Shown one piece after another: positions 28,524-37,074 of a stretch of DNA of 64,000 nt; position 1 is the stretch's first letter, and each line of letters starts with the position of its first letter. The stretch is from Alistipes sp. (lineage in GTDB: Bacteria > Bacteroidota > Bacteroidia > Bacteroidales > Rikenellaceae), in contig JAFQAN010000029.1 of the NCBI GenBank assembly GCA_017416915.1, forward strand, positions 23,654-87,653. Direction: 5' to 3'. The position numbers and the translations under genes were made by a program. The notes beneath the pieces were generated by a model. That model was not told the origin of the DNA, ran no database searches, and saw only the letters and a program-made list of their open reading frames with translations.

Positions 28524-30158
28524 CTACATCATTCCTCCCATCCCTGCTGCACCTGCTGGCATACCTGGAAGAGGATTGTCCTCCTTCTTCTCAGCCAATA
28601 CACACTCCGTGGTGAGGAACATCGAGGCGATAGATGCCGCATTCTCCAACGCTACGCGCGACACCTTCGTCGGGTCGATGATACCCGCAGCAAGCATATC
28701 CTCGTAGCGGTCGTCGCGAGCGTTATAGCCAAAGGCTCCGCTGCCCTCCTTAACCTTGTTTACCACTACCGAACCCTCGCCACCAGCATTGGCTACAATC
28801 TGGCGCAAAGGCTCCTCGATGGCGCGCTTAACAATCTGAATACCTGTGGTCTGGTCGTCATTCTCGCCCTTTAAGCCCTCCAACGACTCCACAGCGCGGA
28901 TGTAGGCTACGCCACCACCAGGCACGATACCCTCCTCGACAGCGGCACGTGTAGCTGCCAATGCATCATCGACACGGTCCTTCTTCTCCTTCATCTCTAC
29001 CTCGGTAGCAGCACCTACGTAGAGTACCGCAACACCACCTGCGAGCTTCGCCAAGCGCTCCTGCAACTTCTCGCGGTCGTAGTCCGACGTAGCAACGTCG
29101 ATAGAGGCGCGAATCTGCTGAACACGTGCAGCGATAGCCTCCTTCGAGCCTGCACCATCGACGATGGTGGTGTTCTCCTTATTGAGCGTTACCTTATCTG
29201 CCGTGCCGAGAGCTTCGAGACCAGCCTCCTCAATCTTCATACCCTTATCTGCCGAGATTACCGTAGCACCCGTAAGCGTTGCTATATCCTCCAACATCTC
29301 CTTGCGGCGGTCGCCGAAGCCAGGCGCCTTACAAGCGGCAATCTTCAACGTGCCACGCAACTTATTGACAACCAACGCCGACAGCGCCTCGCCATCGACA
29401 TCCTCGGCGATGATAAGCAGCGAGCGGCCGCTCTGTGCCACAGGCTCCAAGATACCCATAATCTCCTTCATCGTAGATACCTTCTTGTCGGTGATGAGGA
29501 TGTAGGGCTTGTCGAGCTGTGCCTCCATCTTCTCGGTGTCGGTGATGAAGTATGCCGAGATATAGCCACGGTCGAACTGCATACCCTCGACAACATCTAC
29601 GTGAGTCTCAGTACCCTTAGCCTCCTCAACGGTGATGACACCCTCGTTATTCACCTTAGCCATAGCCTCGGCGATGAGCTTACCAATCTTCTTGTCGTTA
29701 TTTGCCGAGATGGTTGCCACCTGCTCAATCTTATCGAAGTCCGAGCCTACAACCTGGCTCTGCTTTTTGAGCGACTCCACGACCTTCTCAACAGCAGCGT
29801 CAATACCACGTTTGAGGTCCATAGGGTTAGCACCAGCGGTAACATTCTTGATACCTACTGAGATAAGCGACTGCGCCAAGACCGTTGCCGTGGTGGTACC
29901 ATCACCAGCGTCGTCATTGGTCTTCGATGCCACCTCGCGCACCATCTGCGCACCCATATTGGCAAACGTATCCTCCAACTCTACCTCCTTGGCCACGGTA
30001 ACGCCATCTTTGGTTACCTGCGGCGCACCGAACTTCTTGTCGATGATGACGTTACGTCCCTTAGGACCGAGCGTTACCTTCACGGCATTGCACAACGCAT
30101 CAACACCCTCTTTGAGAAGCTCACGAGCCTCTACGTTATATCTAATCTCCTTTGCCAT
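28524..30158 (-). CDS. groEL: 60 kDa chaperonin GroEL
   Basis: A 544-residue chaperonin subunit that folds proteins inside the double ring with GroES. Signatures: [19 protein letters not shown], the ATP-binding [30 protein letters not shown], and the flexible C-terminal Gly/Met tail ending GMGGMM. It follows groES by 21 bases on the minus strand. No CIRCE operator is seen upstream of groES. The stop is followed by TTG and then element B2, whose hairpin probably ends the transcript. Confidence 0.98.
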   Translation of the reverse strand: MAKEIRYNVEARELLKEGVDALCNAVKVTLGPKGRNVIIDKKFGAPQVTKDGVTVAKEVELEDTFANMGAQMVREVASKTNDDAGDGTTTATVLAQSLISVGIKNVTAGANPMDLKRGIDAAVEKVVESLKKQSQVVGSDFDKIEQVATISANNDKKIGKLIAEAMAKVNNEGVITVEEAKGTETHVDVVEGMQFDRGYISAYFITDTEKMEAQLDKPYILITDKKVSTMKEIMGILEPVAQSGRSLLIIAEDVDGEALSALVVNKLRGTLKIAACKAPGFGDRRKEMLEDIATLTGATVISADKGMKIEEAGLEALGTADKVTLNKENTTIVDGAGSKEAIAARVQQIRASIDVATSDYDREKLQERLAKLAGGVAVLYVGAATEVEMKEKKDRVDDALAATRAAVEEGIVPGGGVAYIRAVESLEGLKGENDDQTTGIQIVKRAIEEPLRQIVANAGGEGSVVVNKVKEGSGAFGYNARDDRYEDMLAAGIIDPTKVSRVALENAASIASMFLTTECVLAEKKEDNPLPGMPAGAAGMGGMM

Positions 30159-30179
30159 AATATTCTCTGAATTAAAAAG

Positions 30180-30452
30180 TTACTCGATTACTGCGATAAT
30201 ATCCGACTGCTTCATAACGAGGTAGTCCTCGCCCTCGTAGCTAAGCTCCGTGCCTGCATACTTGCCATACATCACCACGTCGCCAACCTTGACCTCCATC
30301 TTGACCTCCGAGGTACCAGGACCTGCGGCTACAATCTTACCCATCAAGGGCTTCTCCTTTGCTGTGTCGGGGATGAAGAGACCGCCTGCGGTCTTCTCCT
30401 CTGCCGGATTGGGCTTTACCAATACACGGTCCGAAAGTGGTTTTACTGCCAT
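30180..30452 (-). CDS. groES: 10 kDa co-chaperonin GroES
   Basis: A 90-residue co-chaperonin that caps the GroEL ring. [35 protein letters not shown] includes the mobile loop (about 17-32) and GKIVAAGPG the following strand. First gene of groES-groEL. The upstream 150 bases contain no convincing CIRCE repeat; heat-shock control would have to be by another route. Confidence 0.97.
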   Translation of the reverse strand: MAVKPLSDRVLVKPNPAEEKTAGGLFIPDTAKEKPLMGKIVAAGPGTSEVKMEVKVGDVVMYGKYAGTELSYEGEDYLVMKQSDIIAVIE

Positions 30453-30610
30453 AATAGTCTTCTGTTTTATTGTTTATAGTTAATTTTCTGTTTTACCGCC
30501 GTAGGTCAATCTTTATGCCAAACACTCCGCAAAGAGCATTTTGCCACCGTCGTACCTCGGTTTACGGCGTGCGACTGACATTTTGTCAGTTGCCGAGGGG
30601 CGTCCCAAGA

Positions 30611-31891
30611 CTACTTGTCGTACTTATCGCCCCAGAGCTGACGCATACGCTCCGCTATCTTCTGTTCCTGTCCATTCTGCTCGTTGGGCGTATAGAAACG
30701 TGTGCCACTCAGCGACTCGGGCAGGAACTCCTGCTTCACAAAGCTCCCCGCGAAGTCGTGGGCATACTTATACTCGGCACCGTAGCCCAACTCGCCCATC
30801 AGACGTGTGGGGGCGTTGCGCAGATGTAGCGGCACGGGGCGGTTTGTGGTGTCGTGTTCGACCATTTGAAGTGCCTTATTTATAGCCATATACGCCGAGT
30901 TGCTCTTAGGGCTTGTTGCGAGGTATATGGTCGTCTCCGCCAGCGTGATACGCGCCTCGGGCATACCTATCTTATGCACCGTGTCGAAGCAGGCATTTGC
31001 CAACAGCAGTGCATTGGGGTTGGCAAGACCTATATCCTCCGAGGCGAGGATGACCAAGCGGCGGGCGATAAAGCGAGGCTCCTCGCCACCTGCCAACATA
31101 CGCGCGAGGTAGTAGATGGCGGCATTGGGGTCGCTACCACGCACCGACTTGATAAAGGCGGATATGACGTCGTAGTGCTGCTCCCCCGACTTGTCGTAGA
31201 GCGCTATGTTCTGTTGTAGGCACTCGGTAACACGCTCATCGTCAATGACAATATCGCCATCCGACGCACCTACGATAATATCTATAATGTTGAGCAACTT
31301 ACGGGCGTCGCCTCCCGAGAAGCGGAACAACGCCTCGGTCTCGCGCACCTCGATATTTCGGTTTTTAAGCTCCTCGTCGCTGCTCAGCGCGCGGTCGAGC
31401 AGCATCTGCAACTCGCCATCGTTCATCGGCTTCAACACATATACCTGGCAGCGGCTCAGCAGCGGCGAGATAACCTCGAACGAGGGGTTTTCGGTGGTGG
31501 CGCCTATGAGCGTAACGATGCCCTGCTCCACGGCGCCGAGCAGCGAGTCTTGCTGCGACTTGTTGAAGCGGTGTATCTCGTCGATGAAGAGGAAGGCGGG
31601 ACGAGCGTTGAACAGGTGTTGGTTTTTCGCCTTGTCGATGACCTCTCTGACATCCTTGACACCCGACGTAACAGCCGAGAGGGTGTAGAAGGGGCGGTCG
31701 AGGGCTTTGGCAACAATCTTCGCCAACGTGGTTTTGCCCACACCAGGAGGACCCCACAGGATAAACGAGGGGACGCTACCCGAGGCTATAAACTTGCGAA
31801 AGACGCCATTGTCGCCGACCAAATGTTTCTGTCCTATGTAGTCGTCGAGACCCTGCGGACGCAGACGCTCGGCTAAGGGTTGATGTGCCAT
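30611..31891 (-). CDS. rarA: Replication-associated recombination protein A (RarA/MgsA) AAA+ ATPase
   Basis: The start at 31891 (MAHQPLAERLRPQGLDDYIG) is preferred over an in-frame upstream ATG that overlaps a hairpin; the product has 426 residues. Walker A is WGPPGVGKTTLAKI, Walker B FLFIDEIHRFNKSQQD, with sensor IGATTENPSFE and the C-terminal tetramerisation domain (IKSVRGSDPNAAIYYLARML, GEEPRFIARRLVILASEDIG). RarA acts at stalled replication forks. It is 63 bases downstream of the transporter gene with a hairpin between. Confidence 0.95.
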   Translation of the reverse strand: MAHQPLAERLRPQGLDDYIGQKHLVGDNGVFRKFIASGSVPSFILWGPPGVGKTTLAKIVAKALDRPFYTLSAVTSGVKDVREVIDKAKNQHLFNARPAFLFIDEIHRFNKSQQDSLLGAVEQGIVTLIGATTENPSFEVISPLLSRCQVYVLKPMNDGELQMLLDRALSSDEELKNRNIEVRETEALFRFSGGDARKLLNIIDIIVGASDGDIVIDDERVTECLQQNIALYDKSGEQHYDVISAFIKSVRGSDPNAAIYYLARMLAGGEEPRFIARRLVILASEDIGLANPNALLLANACFDTVHKIGMPEARITLAETTIYLATSPKSNSAYMAINKALQMVEHDTTNRPVPLHLRNAPTRLMGELGYGAEYKYAHDFAGSFVKQEFLPESLSGTRFYTPNEQNGQEQKIAERMRQLWGDKYDK

Positions 31892-31906
31892 ACTTTGAGA
31901 TATTAA

Positions 31907-31934
31907 GGGCTGCCCACACCATCGAGAGCAGCCC
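31907..31934 (-). terminator. Hairpin between transporter gene and rarA
   Basis: GGGCTGC pairs with GCAGCCC around a 14-base loop; only a weak T-rich tail follows on the minus strand, so it may be an attenuator or just a structure. Confidence 0.4.
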
Positions 31935-31954
31935 ACAATAGTTGGTTGTTGCTA

Positions 31955-33238
31955 CTAATGTTTGACCTCGCCAAGCTTGTCGGGTTCGTGCTTATAGCGG
32001 AACAGCACCCAGAAGGCGAGAGCCACAACGAGGGCATAGCCCGCGAAGATGAGCCACGTGGTACTCCACCCCTCAATCTGCGCCACGGGGGTCTGCTGCG
32101 ACAGCACGAAGTGATCGACAACCGCCTGAGCGCCGAGAGTGCCTATCGTAGCACCAATACCGTTGGTCATAATCATAAACAGACCCTGCGCCGACGAGCG
32201 TATCGAGGCATCCGTCTCGTTGTTCACAAAGAGTGAGCCTGAGATATTGAAGAAGTCGAACGCCACGCCATAGACAACCATCGAGAGGATAAACATCCAC
32301 ACGCCACCGCCAGGGTTGCCAAGACCGAAGAGACCGAAGCGCAACACCCACGCAAACATTGCGATAAGCATCACCGTCTTGATGCCATAGCGTTTAAGGA
32401 AGAAGGGGATAAGCAGGATGCAGAGCGTCTCGGACACCTGCGACAGCGATATTAGCGCGTTGGCGTGCTGAGCTGCAAACGTATCGGCATACTCCGGAAT
32501 AGCCTCGTACGAGGTGATAAAGGTGTTGGCAAAGCCGTTTGTTATCTGCAACGACACGCCGAGTAACATCGAGAAGATGAAGAACATCGCCATCTTCTTC
32601 TCCTTGAAGAGCGCAAAGGCACGAAGACCCAACGCCTCGACAAACGACTTTTTCTGCGTCGAGGTATTCACAGGACAAGTGGGCAGTGTGAAGGCGTAGC
32701 CCGCAAGCAAAATGCCGATGATTGCACTCTGATAGAACTGCTCATAGGTAGCCTGGAAACCTGCAAAATCGCAGAGGAGCATAGCGCATATAAAGCCCAC
32801 AGTACCCCACACACGAATAGGCGGGAATGCCGTAACGGTGTCGAGACCACTCTTCTCCAAGGCGGTGTATGCCACCGAGTTAGAGAGCGCCAAGGTGGGC
32901 ATATAGAAGGCTACGCTAAGCGTATATAGCGTCAGGAGCAGACGAAGATTCGTAGCCCCCGCAGCGCTTTGGATGGTGTACGCAGCACCAGCCATAAAGA
33001 TTGCCGCAAGCAGGTGGCAGATGCCCAACAGACGCTGTGCCTGTATCTTTCTGTCGGCAATGATACCGATGATTGCGGGCATAAAGAGCGAGACAATACC
33101 CTGCATAGCATAGAAGATACCGATATTTTTGGCAAAGCCGAGACCTGCAAGCATCGTACCCATAGAGGTAAGATATGAACCCCACACTGCGAACTGCAAG
33201 AAGTTCATAACGATTAATCGAGATTTAATACTATTCAT
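31955..33238 (-). CDS. Nucleoside:H+ symporter-type MFS transporter
   Basis: A 427-residue inner-membrane protein with about twelve hydrophobic segments in two halves joined by a cytoplasmic loop near 195-215 (NTSTQKKSFVEALGLRAFAL). The N-terminus (RLIVMNFLQFAVWGSYLTSMGTML) and IGIIADRKIQAQRLLGICHL match the nucleoside:H+ symporter (NupG/XapB-like) branch common in Bacteroidota. Substrate is inferred from the family only. The C-terminal end is a soluble tail (FRYKHEPDKLGEVKH). A minus-strand TATCTTTG lies at 33288-33295. Confidence 0.85.
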   Translation of the reverse strand: MNSIKSRLIVMNFLQFAVWGSYLTSMGTMLAGLGFAKNIGIFYAMQGIVSLFMPAIIGIIADRKIQAQRLLGICHLLAAIFMAGAAYTIQSAAGATNLRLLLTLYTLSVAFYMPTLALSNSVAYTALEKSGLDTVTAFPPIRVWGTVGFICAMLLCDFAGFQATYEQFYQSAIIGILLAGYAFTLPTCPVNTSTQKKSFVEALGLRAFALFKEKKMAMFFIFSMLLGVSLQITNGFANTFITSYEAIPEYADTFAAQHANALISLSQVSETLCILLIPFFLKRYGIKTVMLIAMFAWVLRFGLFGLGNPGGGVWMFILSMVVYGVAFDFFNISGSLFVNNETDASIRSSAQGLFMIMTNGIGATIGTLGAQAVVDHFVLSQQTPVAQIEGWSTTWLIFAGYALVVALAFWVLFRYKHEPDKLGEVKH

Positions 33239-33287
33239 AATCAGTATTTTATATTATTATTTTGCTTACTCACTGCAAAAAGTTTAA

Positions 33288-33295
33288 CAAAGATA
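33288..33295 (-). promoter_or_regulatory. -7 promoter element of the transporter gene
   Basis: TATCTTTG on the minus strand 50 bases before the ATG; nearby TTG triplets are not at the ideal distance. Confidence 0.5.
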
Positions 33296-33317
33296 TGAAA
33301 AATTTTTGCAATTTTCT

Positions 33318-33347
33318 TTGCAAATCAAAATAAATGTTCTACTTTTG
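33318..33347 (+). promoter_or_regulatory. Promoter of tRNA-Gln
   Basis: TTG at 33318-33320 and TACTTTTG at 33340-33347, 19-base spacing, 18 bases before the tRNA. Confidence 0.8.
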
Positions 33348-33365
33348 CATCGTCAAAACAAATAT

Positions 33366-33435
33366 TGGGCTATGGTGTAATGGTAACACTACAGATTCTG
33401 GTCCTGTCATTCTTGGTTCGAATCCAGGTAGCCCA
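33366..33435 (+). tRNA. tRNA-Gln (CTG anticodon)
   Basis: TGGGCTA/TAGCCCA acceptor stem, D arm with GGTGTAATGGTAACAC, anticodon arm ACAGA-TTCTGGT-CCTGT giving CTG, and T arm with GGTTCGAATCC. The last anticodon-stem pair is A-C. No CCA is encoded. A terminator follows, and the 3' end is duplicated 364 bases downstream. Confidence 0.92.
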
Positions 33436-33601
33436 ACTAAGAGCGGTCTTCTTTTTGAGGACTGCTTTTTTTGTGTGGTTACGGGTGGTGGTTGGGTGTT
33501 TAAGGGCGTAGGCGAACGATTTCTTAGCGCTTGCAAATGCTCTGCGAGCATCTATGCAGGTGTAGTGCTTTGATTGTTGCAAGCAACACATAGCACTGCA
33601 C
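33419..33601 (+). repeat. 364-bp-spaced direct repeat, copy 1 (starts in tRNA-Gln 3' end)
   Basis: Starts in the T loop of tRNA-Gln (CGAATCCAGGTAGCCC) and runs through the terminator, GTGTGGTTACGGGTGGTGGT and a perfect block of about 70 bases ending at CATAGCACTGCAC. Copy 2 is at 33783-33964. The middle 35 bases differ between copies. Confidence 0.9.
33443..33472 (+). terminator. Terminator of tRNA-Gln
   Basis: GCGGTCTTC pairs with GAGGACTGC (two G-T pairs), followed by seven T. Confidence 0.85.
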
Positions 33602-33782
33602 TCGCATAGCAGCAAGCTGTTTTTGCAAGCGACATTCGACAATATGGCTACATCCATTGTTGGACTGCCTAATTCTCGCGGGGGATGGTTGAGCCGATAT
33701 GATAGTGATTTATTGCTCGACCTGCGGTCTGCGCCTTTTTTTAGCGGTATCGGCTCCACTTCGAAAATGACTTTTCGAAGTA

Positions 33783-33964
33783 CGAATCCAGGTAGCCCAA
33801 CTAAGAGCGGTCTTCTTTTGAAGATCGCTTTTTTTTTGTGTGGTTACGGGTGGTGGTTGGGTATCGAGGCTGGGTCAAATTGTATTATAGCGCTTGCAAA
33901 TGCTCTGCGAGCATCTATGCAGGTGTAGTGCTTTGATTGTTGCAAGCAACACATAGCACTGCAC
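33783..33964 (+). repeat. 364-bp-spaced direct repeat, copy 2 (tRNA-Gln 3' fragment)
   Basis: Repeats the last 17 bases of tRNA-Gln, the terminator in altered but still pairing form (33807-33837: GCGGTCTTC with GAAGATCGC, nine T) and the 70-base block. The 180 bases between the copies carry no gene. Copy 2 ends 20 bases before the stop codon of the 33984 gene. The pattern resembles att-like tRNA duplications, but no integrase is present. Confidence 0.88.
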
Positions 33965-33983
33965 CTACCACGCTCGATGGCAC

Positions 33984-34385
33984 TCAACCTCGCGCAACGT
34001 CCCCCAGCTTAATCTCGATATTATCGCCCGACCACTGATTGATAAGCAGTCTGCGATTATAGACCACACTATCGCCATGGCTGATGCTAACAGCTACCTC
34101 AAAGGGCGCACTATCAGCAACAATACGCGACTCGGGAAGCGTGTTGGGGACTATATATATATATAAGGTAAGCGCATCGCCAGCAGCACCCTCTACAACA
34201 GTGCGGCGAGGGCGCTTATACCCTGCGGGGGCTGAGCTAAGCTGAGAGCCTACCGCCGCAACATCATCCGTGTAGGCGATATACCCCACTCGACTACCAT
34301 CGGCACGCACCTCGCCCGAAAGAGCAAGATTGTAGCGCCAAAACTCCCGATAATCACACTCAATAGAGATACGATATGGTGCCAT
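33984..34385 (-). CDS. Hypothetical protein, 133 residues
   Basis: Starts MAPYRISIECDYREFWRYNL and ends IEIKLGDVARG. It contains no signal peptide, membrane span or recognisable motif; alternating hydrophobic and polar residues (ALTLYIYIVPNT, FEVAVSISHGDSVVYNRRLL) suggest a beta-rich fold. A minus-strand TATTTTTG (34427-34434) lies upstream, facing the promoter of the 34492 gene. Base composition and codon use look like the neighbours. I do not recognise it; that it is a real gene is likely from length and upstream signal. Confidence 0.6.
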   Translation of the reverse strand: MAPYRISIECDYREFWRYNLALSGEVRADGSRVGYIAYTDDVAAVGSQLSSAPAGYKRPRRTVVEGAAGDALTLYIYIVPNTLPESRIVADSAPFEVAVSISHGDSVVYNRRLLINQWSGDNIEIKLGDVARG

Positions 34386-34442
34386 AATGCGAAAAATATT
34401 TTATCATTTTACGTAAAACTTTGCTACAAAAATAATAATAAT

Positions 34443-34473
34443 TTGCAGATTTTGGTTTTTTGTTGTAAATTTG
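34443..34473 (+). promoter_or_regulatory. Promoter of the yceD-rpmF-plsX operon
   Basis: TTG at 34443-34445 and TAAATTTG at 34466-34473 (20-base spacing), about 19 bases before the ATG at 34492. Confidence 0.75.
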
Positions 34474-34491
34474 CAGACTAATTGTGCTGAA

Positions 34492-35067
34492 ATGAAGCAA
34501 ATTATGTTGTACCGAATACCTTACAAAGGACTCAAAGCAGGAAGCTATGACTTTGATTTTCAGGTAGATGACGCCCTATTTGAGGCGTACGACCGTGAGG
34601 AGATAAAGGGTGGCAAGTGCGAGGTGCGCGTAAAGCTCGACCGCAAAGAGACGATGTTGGAGCTTAACGTCATCATCTCAGGAGAGGTAATTTGTGAGTG
34701 CGACCGTTGTTTGGAAGATTGCGCAGTGGCTGTGGACTACGTAGGCGACTTAGTAGTTAAGTTCTCGGACGAGATTGACGACTACGACGGCGAGGTGATG
34801 TGGTTATCGCCTACCGAAGATACACTCGACCTCACGCAGTACATATACGAGAGCATAGTGCTATCACTACCCTACCGCCGCGTACATCCCGACGGCGAGT
34901 GCAACCCCGAGATGATAGCGGCACTAAACACTATAAGCGAGGAGGAGTTCGAGCGCATAGTGGCAGAGGCCGACAGCGAGGAGGAGGGCGACGAAGTGAT
35001 GCTCAACGAGGATAACCGCGAACTACTCGAAAAGTTGAAGCGCCAACTGGAAGAGGGCGCAGAGTAG
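34492..35067 (+). CDS. DUF177/YceD family protein
   Basis: ATG at 34492 gives 191 residues; a second ATG at 34504 is equally possible, and a TTG at 34471 is excluded because it overlaps the promoter. The signature GEVICECDRCLEDCAVAVDY (about 65-84) holds the conserved Cys cluster of the YceD family, and the acidic C-terminal half (VAEADSEEEGDEVMLNED) is typical. YceD homologues sit upstream of rpmF and are linked to 23S rRNA metabolism. The yceD-rpmF-plsX order here is the standard one. Confidence 0.88.
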   Translation: MKQIMLYRIPYKGLKAGSYDFDFQVDDALFEAYDREEIKGGKCEVRVKLDRKETMLELNVIISGEVICECDRCLEDCAVAVDYVGDLVVKFSDEIDDYDGEVMWLSPTEDTLDLTQYIYESIVLSLPYRRVHPDGECNPEMIAALNTISEEEFERIVAEADSEEEGDEVMLNEDNRELLEKLKRQLEEGAE

Positions 35068-35174
35068 TGGCGATAACCCAAAAGAATAGATATAGTTGTC
35101 GCGTCGCGGGGCTTATCCGTCAGGCACCGAGGCAGACAAAAACGAAACATAAAACTTAAAAATTATATTGTAAG

Positions 35175-35360
35175 ATGGCACATCCTAAACACAAAGTCTC
35201 TTCTACACGTCGAGACAAGAGAAGAACTCACTACAAGGCAGTAGTTCCTACCGTAGTTACCTGCTCGAACTGTGGTTCAGCAGTACTCTACCACCGCGTA
35301 TGTCCCGAGTGCGGCTTCTATCGCGGTAAGCTCGCAATCGAGAAGAAGGCAGCTGAGTAG
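35175..35360 (+). CDS. rpmF: 50S ribosomal protein L32
   Basis: A 61-residue ribosomal protein: MAHPKHKVSSTRRDKRRTHY, then a zinc ribbon with CSNC and CPEC (C-x2-C...C-x2-C). It is the zinc-binding form of L32. Located between yceD and plsX as usual; a terminator or attenuator hairpin follows. Confidence 0.97.
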   Translation: MAHPKHKVSSTRRDKRRTHYKAVVPTVVTCSNCGSAVLYHRVCPECGFYRGKLAIEKKAAE

Positions 35361-35380
35361 TCTTCAAAACGTAGAAAGGG

Positions 35381-35416
35381 GCACACCGCAAAGGCGGTAG
35401 TGCTTCTTTTTGTTTT
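35381..35416 (+). terminator. Terminator/attenuator between rpmF and plsX
   Basis: GCACACCGC-AAAG-GCGGTAGTGC with one bulge, followed by TTCTTTTTGTTTT. It would reduce plsX expression relative to rpmF. Confidence 0.8.
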
Positions 35417-35475
35417 ATGCGCCTACCACGTAGCAGCGTAGAGCGCATCAGGTGTATAACAAAAAACCAAAAGTT

Positions 35476-36513
35476 ATGATAAAGATAGGTATCGATGCTA
35501 TGGGCGGCGACTTCGCTCCCGAGGTAGCTGTCGAGGGCGCTGTGGCAGCATTGCAGAAGATTGGCAGCGACAGCCGCATTGTCCTCTTCGGCGACAAGGC
35601 ACGTATCGAGGAGCTGTTAGCAAAGCACAACTGCCCCGCTACCAACTTCGACATCGTAGCCACAACACAGCTTATCGAGATGGGCGACCACCCCGCAAAG
35701 GCATTCGTTGCCAAGTCGGATTCGAGCATCACCGTAGGCTTCAAATACCTCGCCGAGGGTAAGATTGATGGCTTCGCAAGTGCTGGCTCAACAGGCGCAA
35801 TGATGGTAGGCTCGATGCAGGTGATTAAGCCCATCGAGGGTGTCATACGCCCAGTATTGGCAACGCTCATACCCACAATATCGCCCACAAAGGGCATACA
35901 GCGCGGTATCCTTATGGACGTGGGTCTCAACGTAGATGCTAAGCCCGAGGTGCTGGCGCAATATGGTCTGCTCGGCTCGATATACGCTAAGTCGGTACTC
36001 GGCTTGGAGAACCCCCGTGTGTCGCTGCTTAACATTGGCGAGGAGGAGGGCAAGGGTAATGCCCAGTCGAAGGCTACATACGAGCTGATGAAGGCAGACG
36101 GTCGCTACAACTTCACGGGTAATGTCGAGGCATCGTACATCTTCACAGGCAAAATCGCCGATGTTGTCGTTGCCGACGCCTTCGTGGGTAACAGCATCCT
36201 CAAAATGGCAGAGGCCCTATACCGCATCAACTTCCGCTTGGGTGGCGGCAAGCCCCGCGTGAAGAACTTCTTGCGCCCCATACTCGGTCGCATCATACCT
36301 AAGCTATACTGGCAGAACGACTTCTGGGAGGCAATGAACGGCGAGAGCGTTGGCGGCTTGCAGGTTATGGGCATCAACGCCCCCGTGGTTATCGGCCACG
36401 GCAGCTCGTCGGCGCGCGCTATATGCTCGATGATTCTCGCCTTGGAGCGCGACATCAGAGGTAACTACCCCGCACATCTGCGCGAGGCGCTCAAAGAACA
36501 CAACGAACAATAG
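35476..36513 (+). CDS. plsX: Phosphate acyltransferase PlsX
   Basis: ATG at 35476 (MIKIGIDAMGGDFAPE) is the family start; 345 residues. PlsX converts acyl-ACP to acyl-phosphate for phospholipid synthesis. Signatures: GIDAMGGDFAPEVAVEGAV, FASAGSTGAMMVGS, LMDVGLNVDAKPEVLAQYG, DGRYNFTGNVEA and VVADAFVGNSILKMAE. In many bacteria fabH follows; here a terminator and the repeat cluster follow instead. Confidence 0.96.
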   Translation: MIKIGIDAMGGDFAPEVAVEGAVAALQKIGSDSRIVLFGDKARIEELLAKHNCPATNFDIVATTQLIEMGDHPAKAFVAKSDSSITVGFKYLAEGKIDGFASAGSTGAMMVGSMQVIKPIEGVIRPVLATLIPTISPTKGIQRGILMDVGLNVDAKPEVLAQYGLLGSIYAKSVLGLENPRVSLLNIGEEEGKGNAQSKATYELMKADGRYNFTGNVEASYIFTGKIADVVVADAFVGNSILKMAEALYRINFRLGGGKPRVKNFLRPILGRIIPKLYWQNDFWEAMNGESVGGLQVMGINAPVVIGHGSSSARAICSMILALERDIRGNYPAHLREALKEHNEQ

Positions 36514-36514
36514 T

Positions 36515-36545
36515 TAAAAGCCTGCTTCGAGCAGGCTTTTTTATT
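36515..36545 (+). terminator. Rho-independent terminator of plsX
   Basis: AAAAGCCTGC-TTCGA-GCAGGCTTTTTTA starting 1 base after the stop codon; perfect stem and six T. Confidence 0.95.
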
Positions 36546-36552
36546 AAGGGGG

Positions 36553-36692
36553 GGGGAGAGGGCGAGAGGACGAGAGGACGAGAGGACGAGAGGGCGCACC
36601 AACGAGACTGCGGGACAACGGGACAACAGAAAAACACAGGCGTTCTCAGACATTCTCAGGCGTTCTCAGTCGTGCGTGGCTGCGCGTGGCAA
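36553..36692 (+). repeat. Composite repeat locus 7
   Basis: Here the left arm is an octamer run GAGAGGAC (36561-36593) instead of decamers. Three to four RCGRGACN octamers follow (36602-36628), then right decamers 36640-36670 and GCGCGTGGC units to 36690. It leads into four palindromic elements. Confidence 0.85.
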
Positions 36693-36817
36693 CTTGGCGT
36701 CAGAGTGGTGCAGCTACAACGCTCGGCGAATTTCGAGCCGATGGGCTGTACTAAGGCGTACTGCCCATTGGCGAGATAATTCGTTAGCGGAAGTAGATGC
36801 GCCGCTATCACGTCAAG
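36693..36817 (+). repeat. Palindromic element E (125 bp)
   Basis: Ends CTTGGCGTCAGAGTGG and TATCACGTCAAG. Its stem is unlike the other types: CGAATTTCGAGCCGATGGG with CCCATTGGCGAGATAATTCG, cap GTAC-TAAGGC-GTAC. Confidence 0.85.
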
Positions 36818-36819
36818 GG

Positions 36820-36943
36820 CTTGGTGTCAGAGTGGTGTAGCAGTGTCGCCGATAAAGAGATTGGGCTGGATGGATAGTACTATGCGTACATTCCATTCAG
36901 CCCAATGATTGAGGCGGCGCTGATGCGCCGCTATCACGACAAG
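36820..36943 (+). repeat. Palindromic element A3 (124 bp)
   Basis: Type-A stem with cap GTAC-TATGC-GTAC; ends CTTGGTGTCAGAGTGG and ATCACGACAAG. Confidence 0.9.
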
Positions 36944-36946
36944 ATG

Positions 36947-37073
36947 AATTTTTGTCAGAAGGGGTTAGATGTGGTGCTATCCCGAAAGATGACTGGATGG
37001 GGGTGTACTTGGCGTACATCCCCATTCAGGCAGATGAGGGCAGTGCCGCAGATAGCCCCTTATCACAAAAATT
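36947..37073 (+). repeat. Palindromic element C2 (127 bp)
   Basis: AATTTTTGTCAGAAGGGGTTA to CCCCTTATCACAAAAATT; type-C stem, cap GTAC-TTGGC-GTAC. Confidence 0.9.
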
Positions 37074-37074
37074 G

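Noticed and set aside
30453-30610. CIRCE heat-shock operator upstream of groES
   Set aside because: The TTAGCACTC-N9-GAGTGCTAA pattern is absent here and upstream of clpB.
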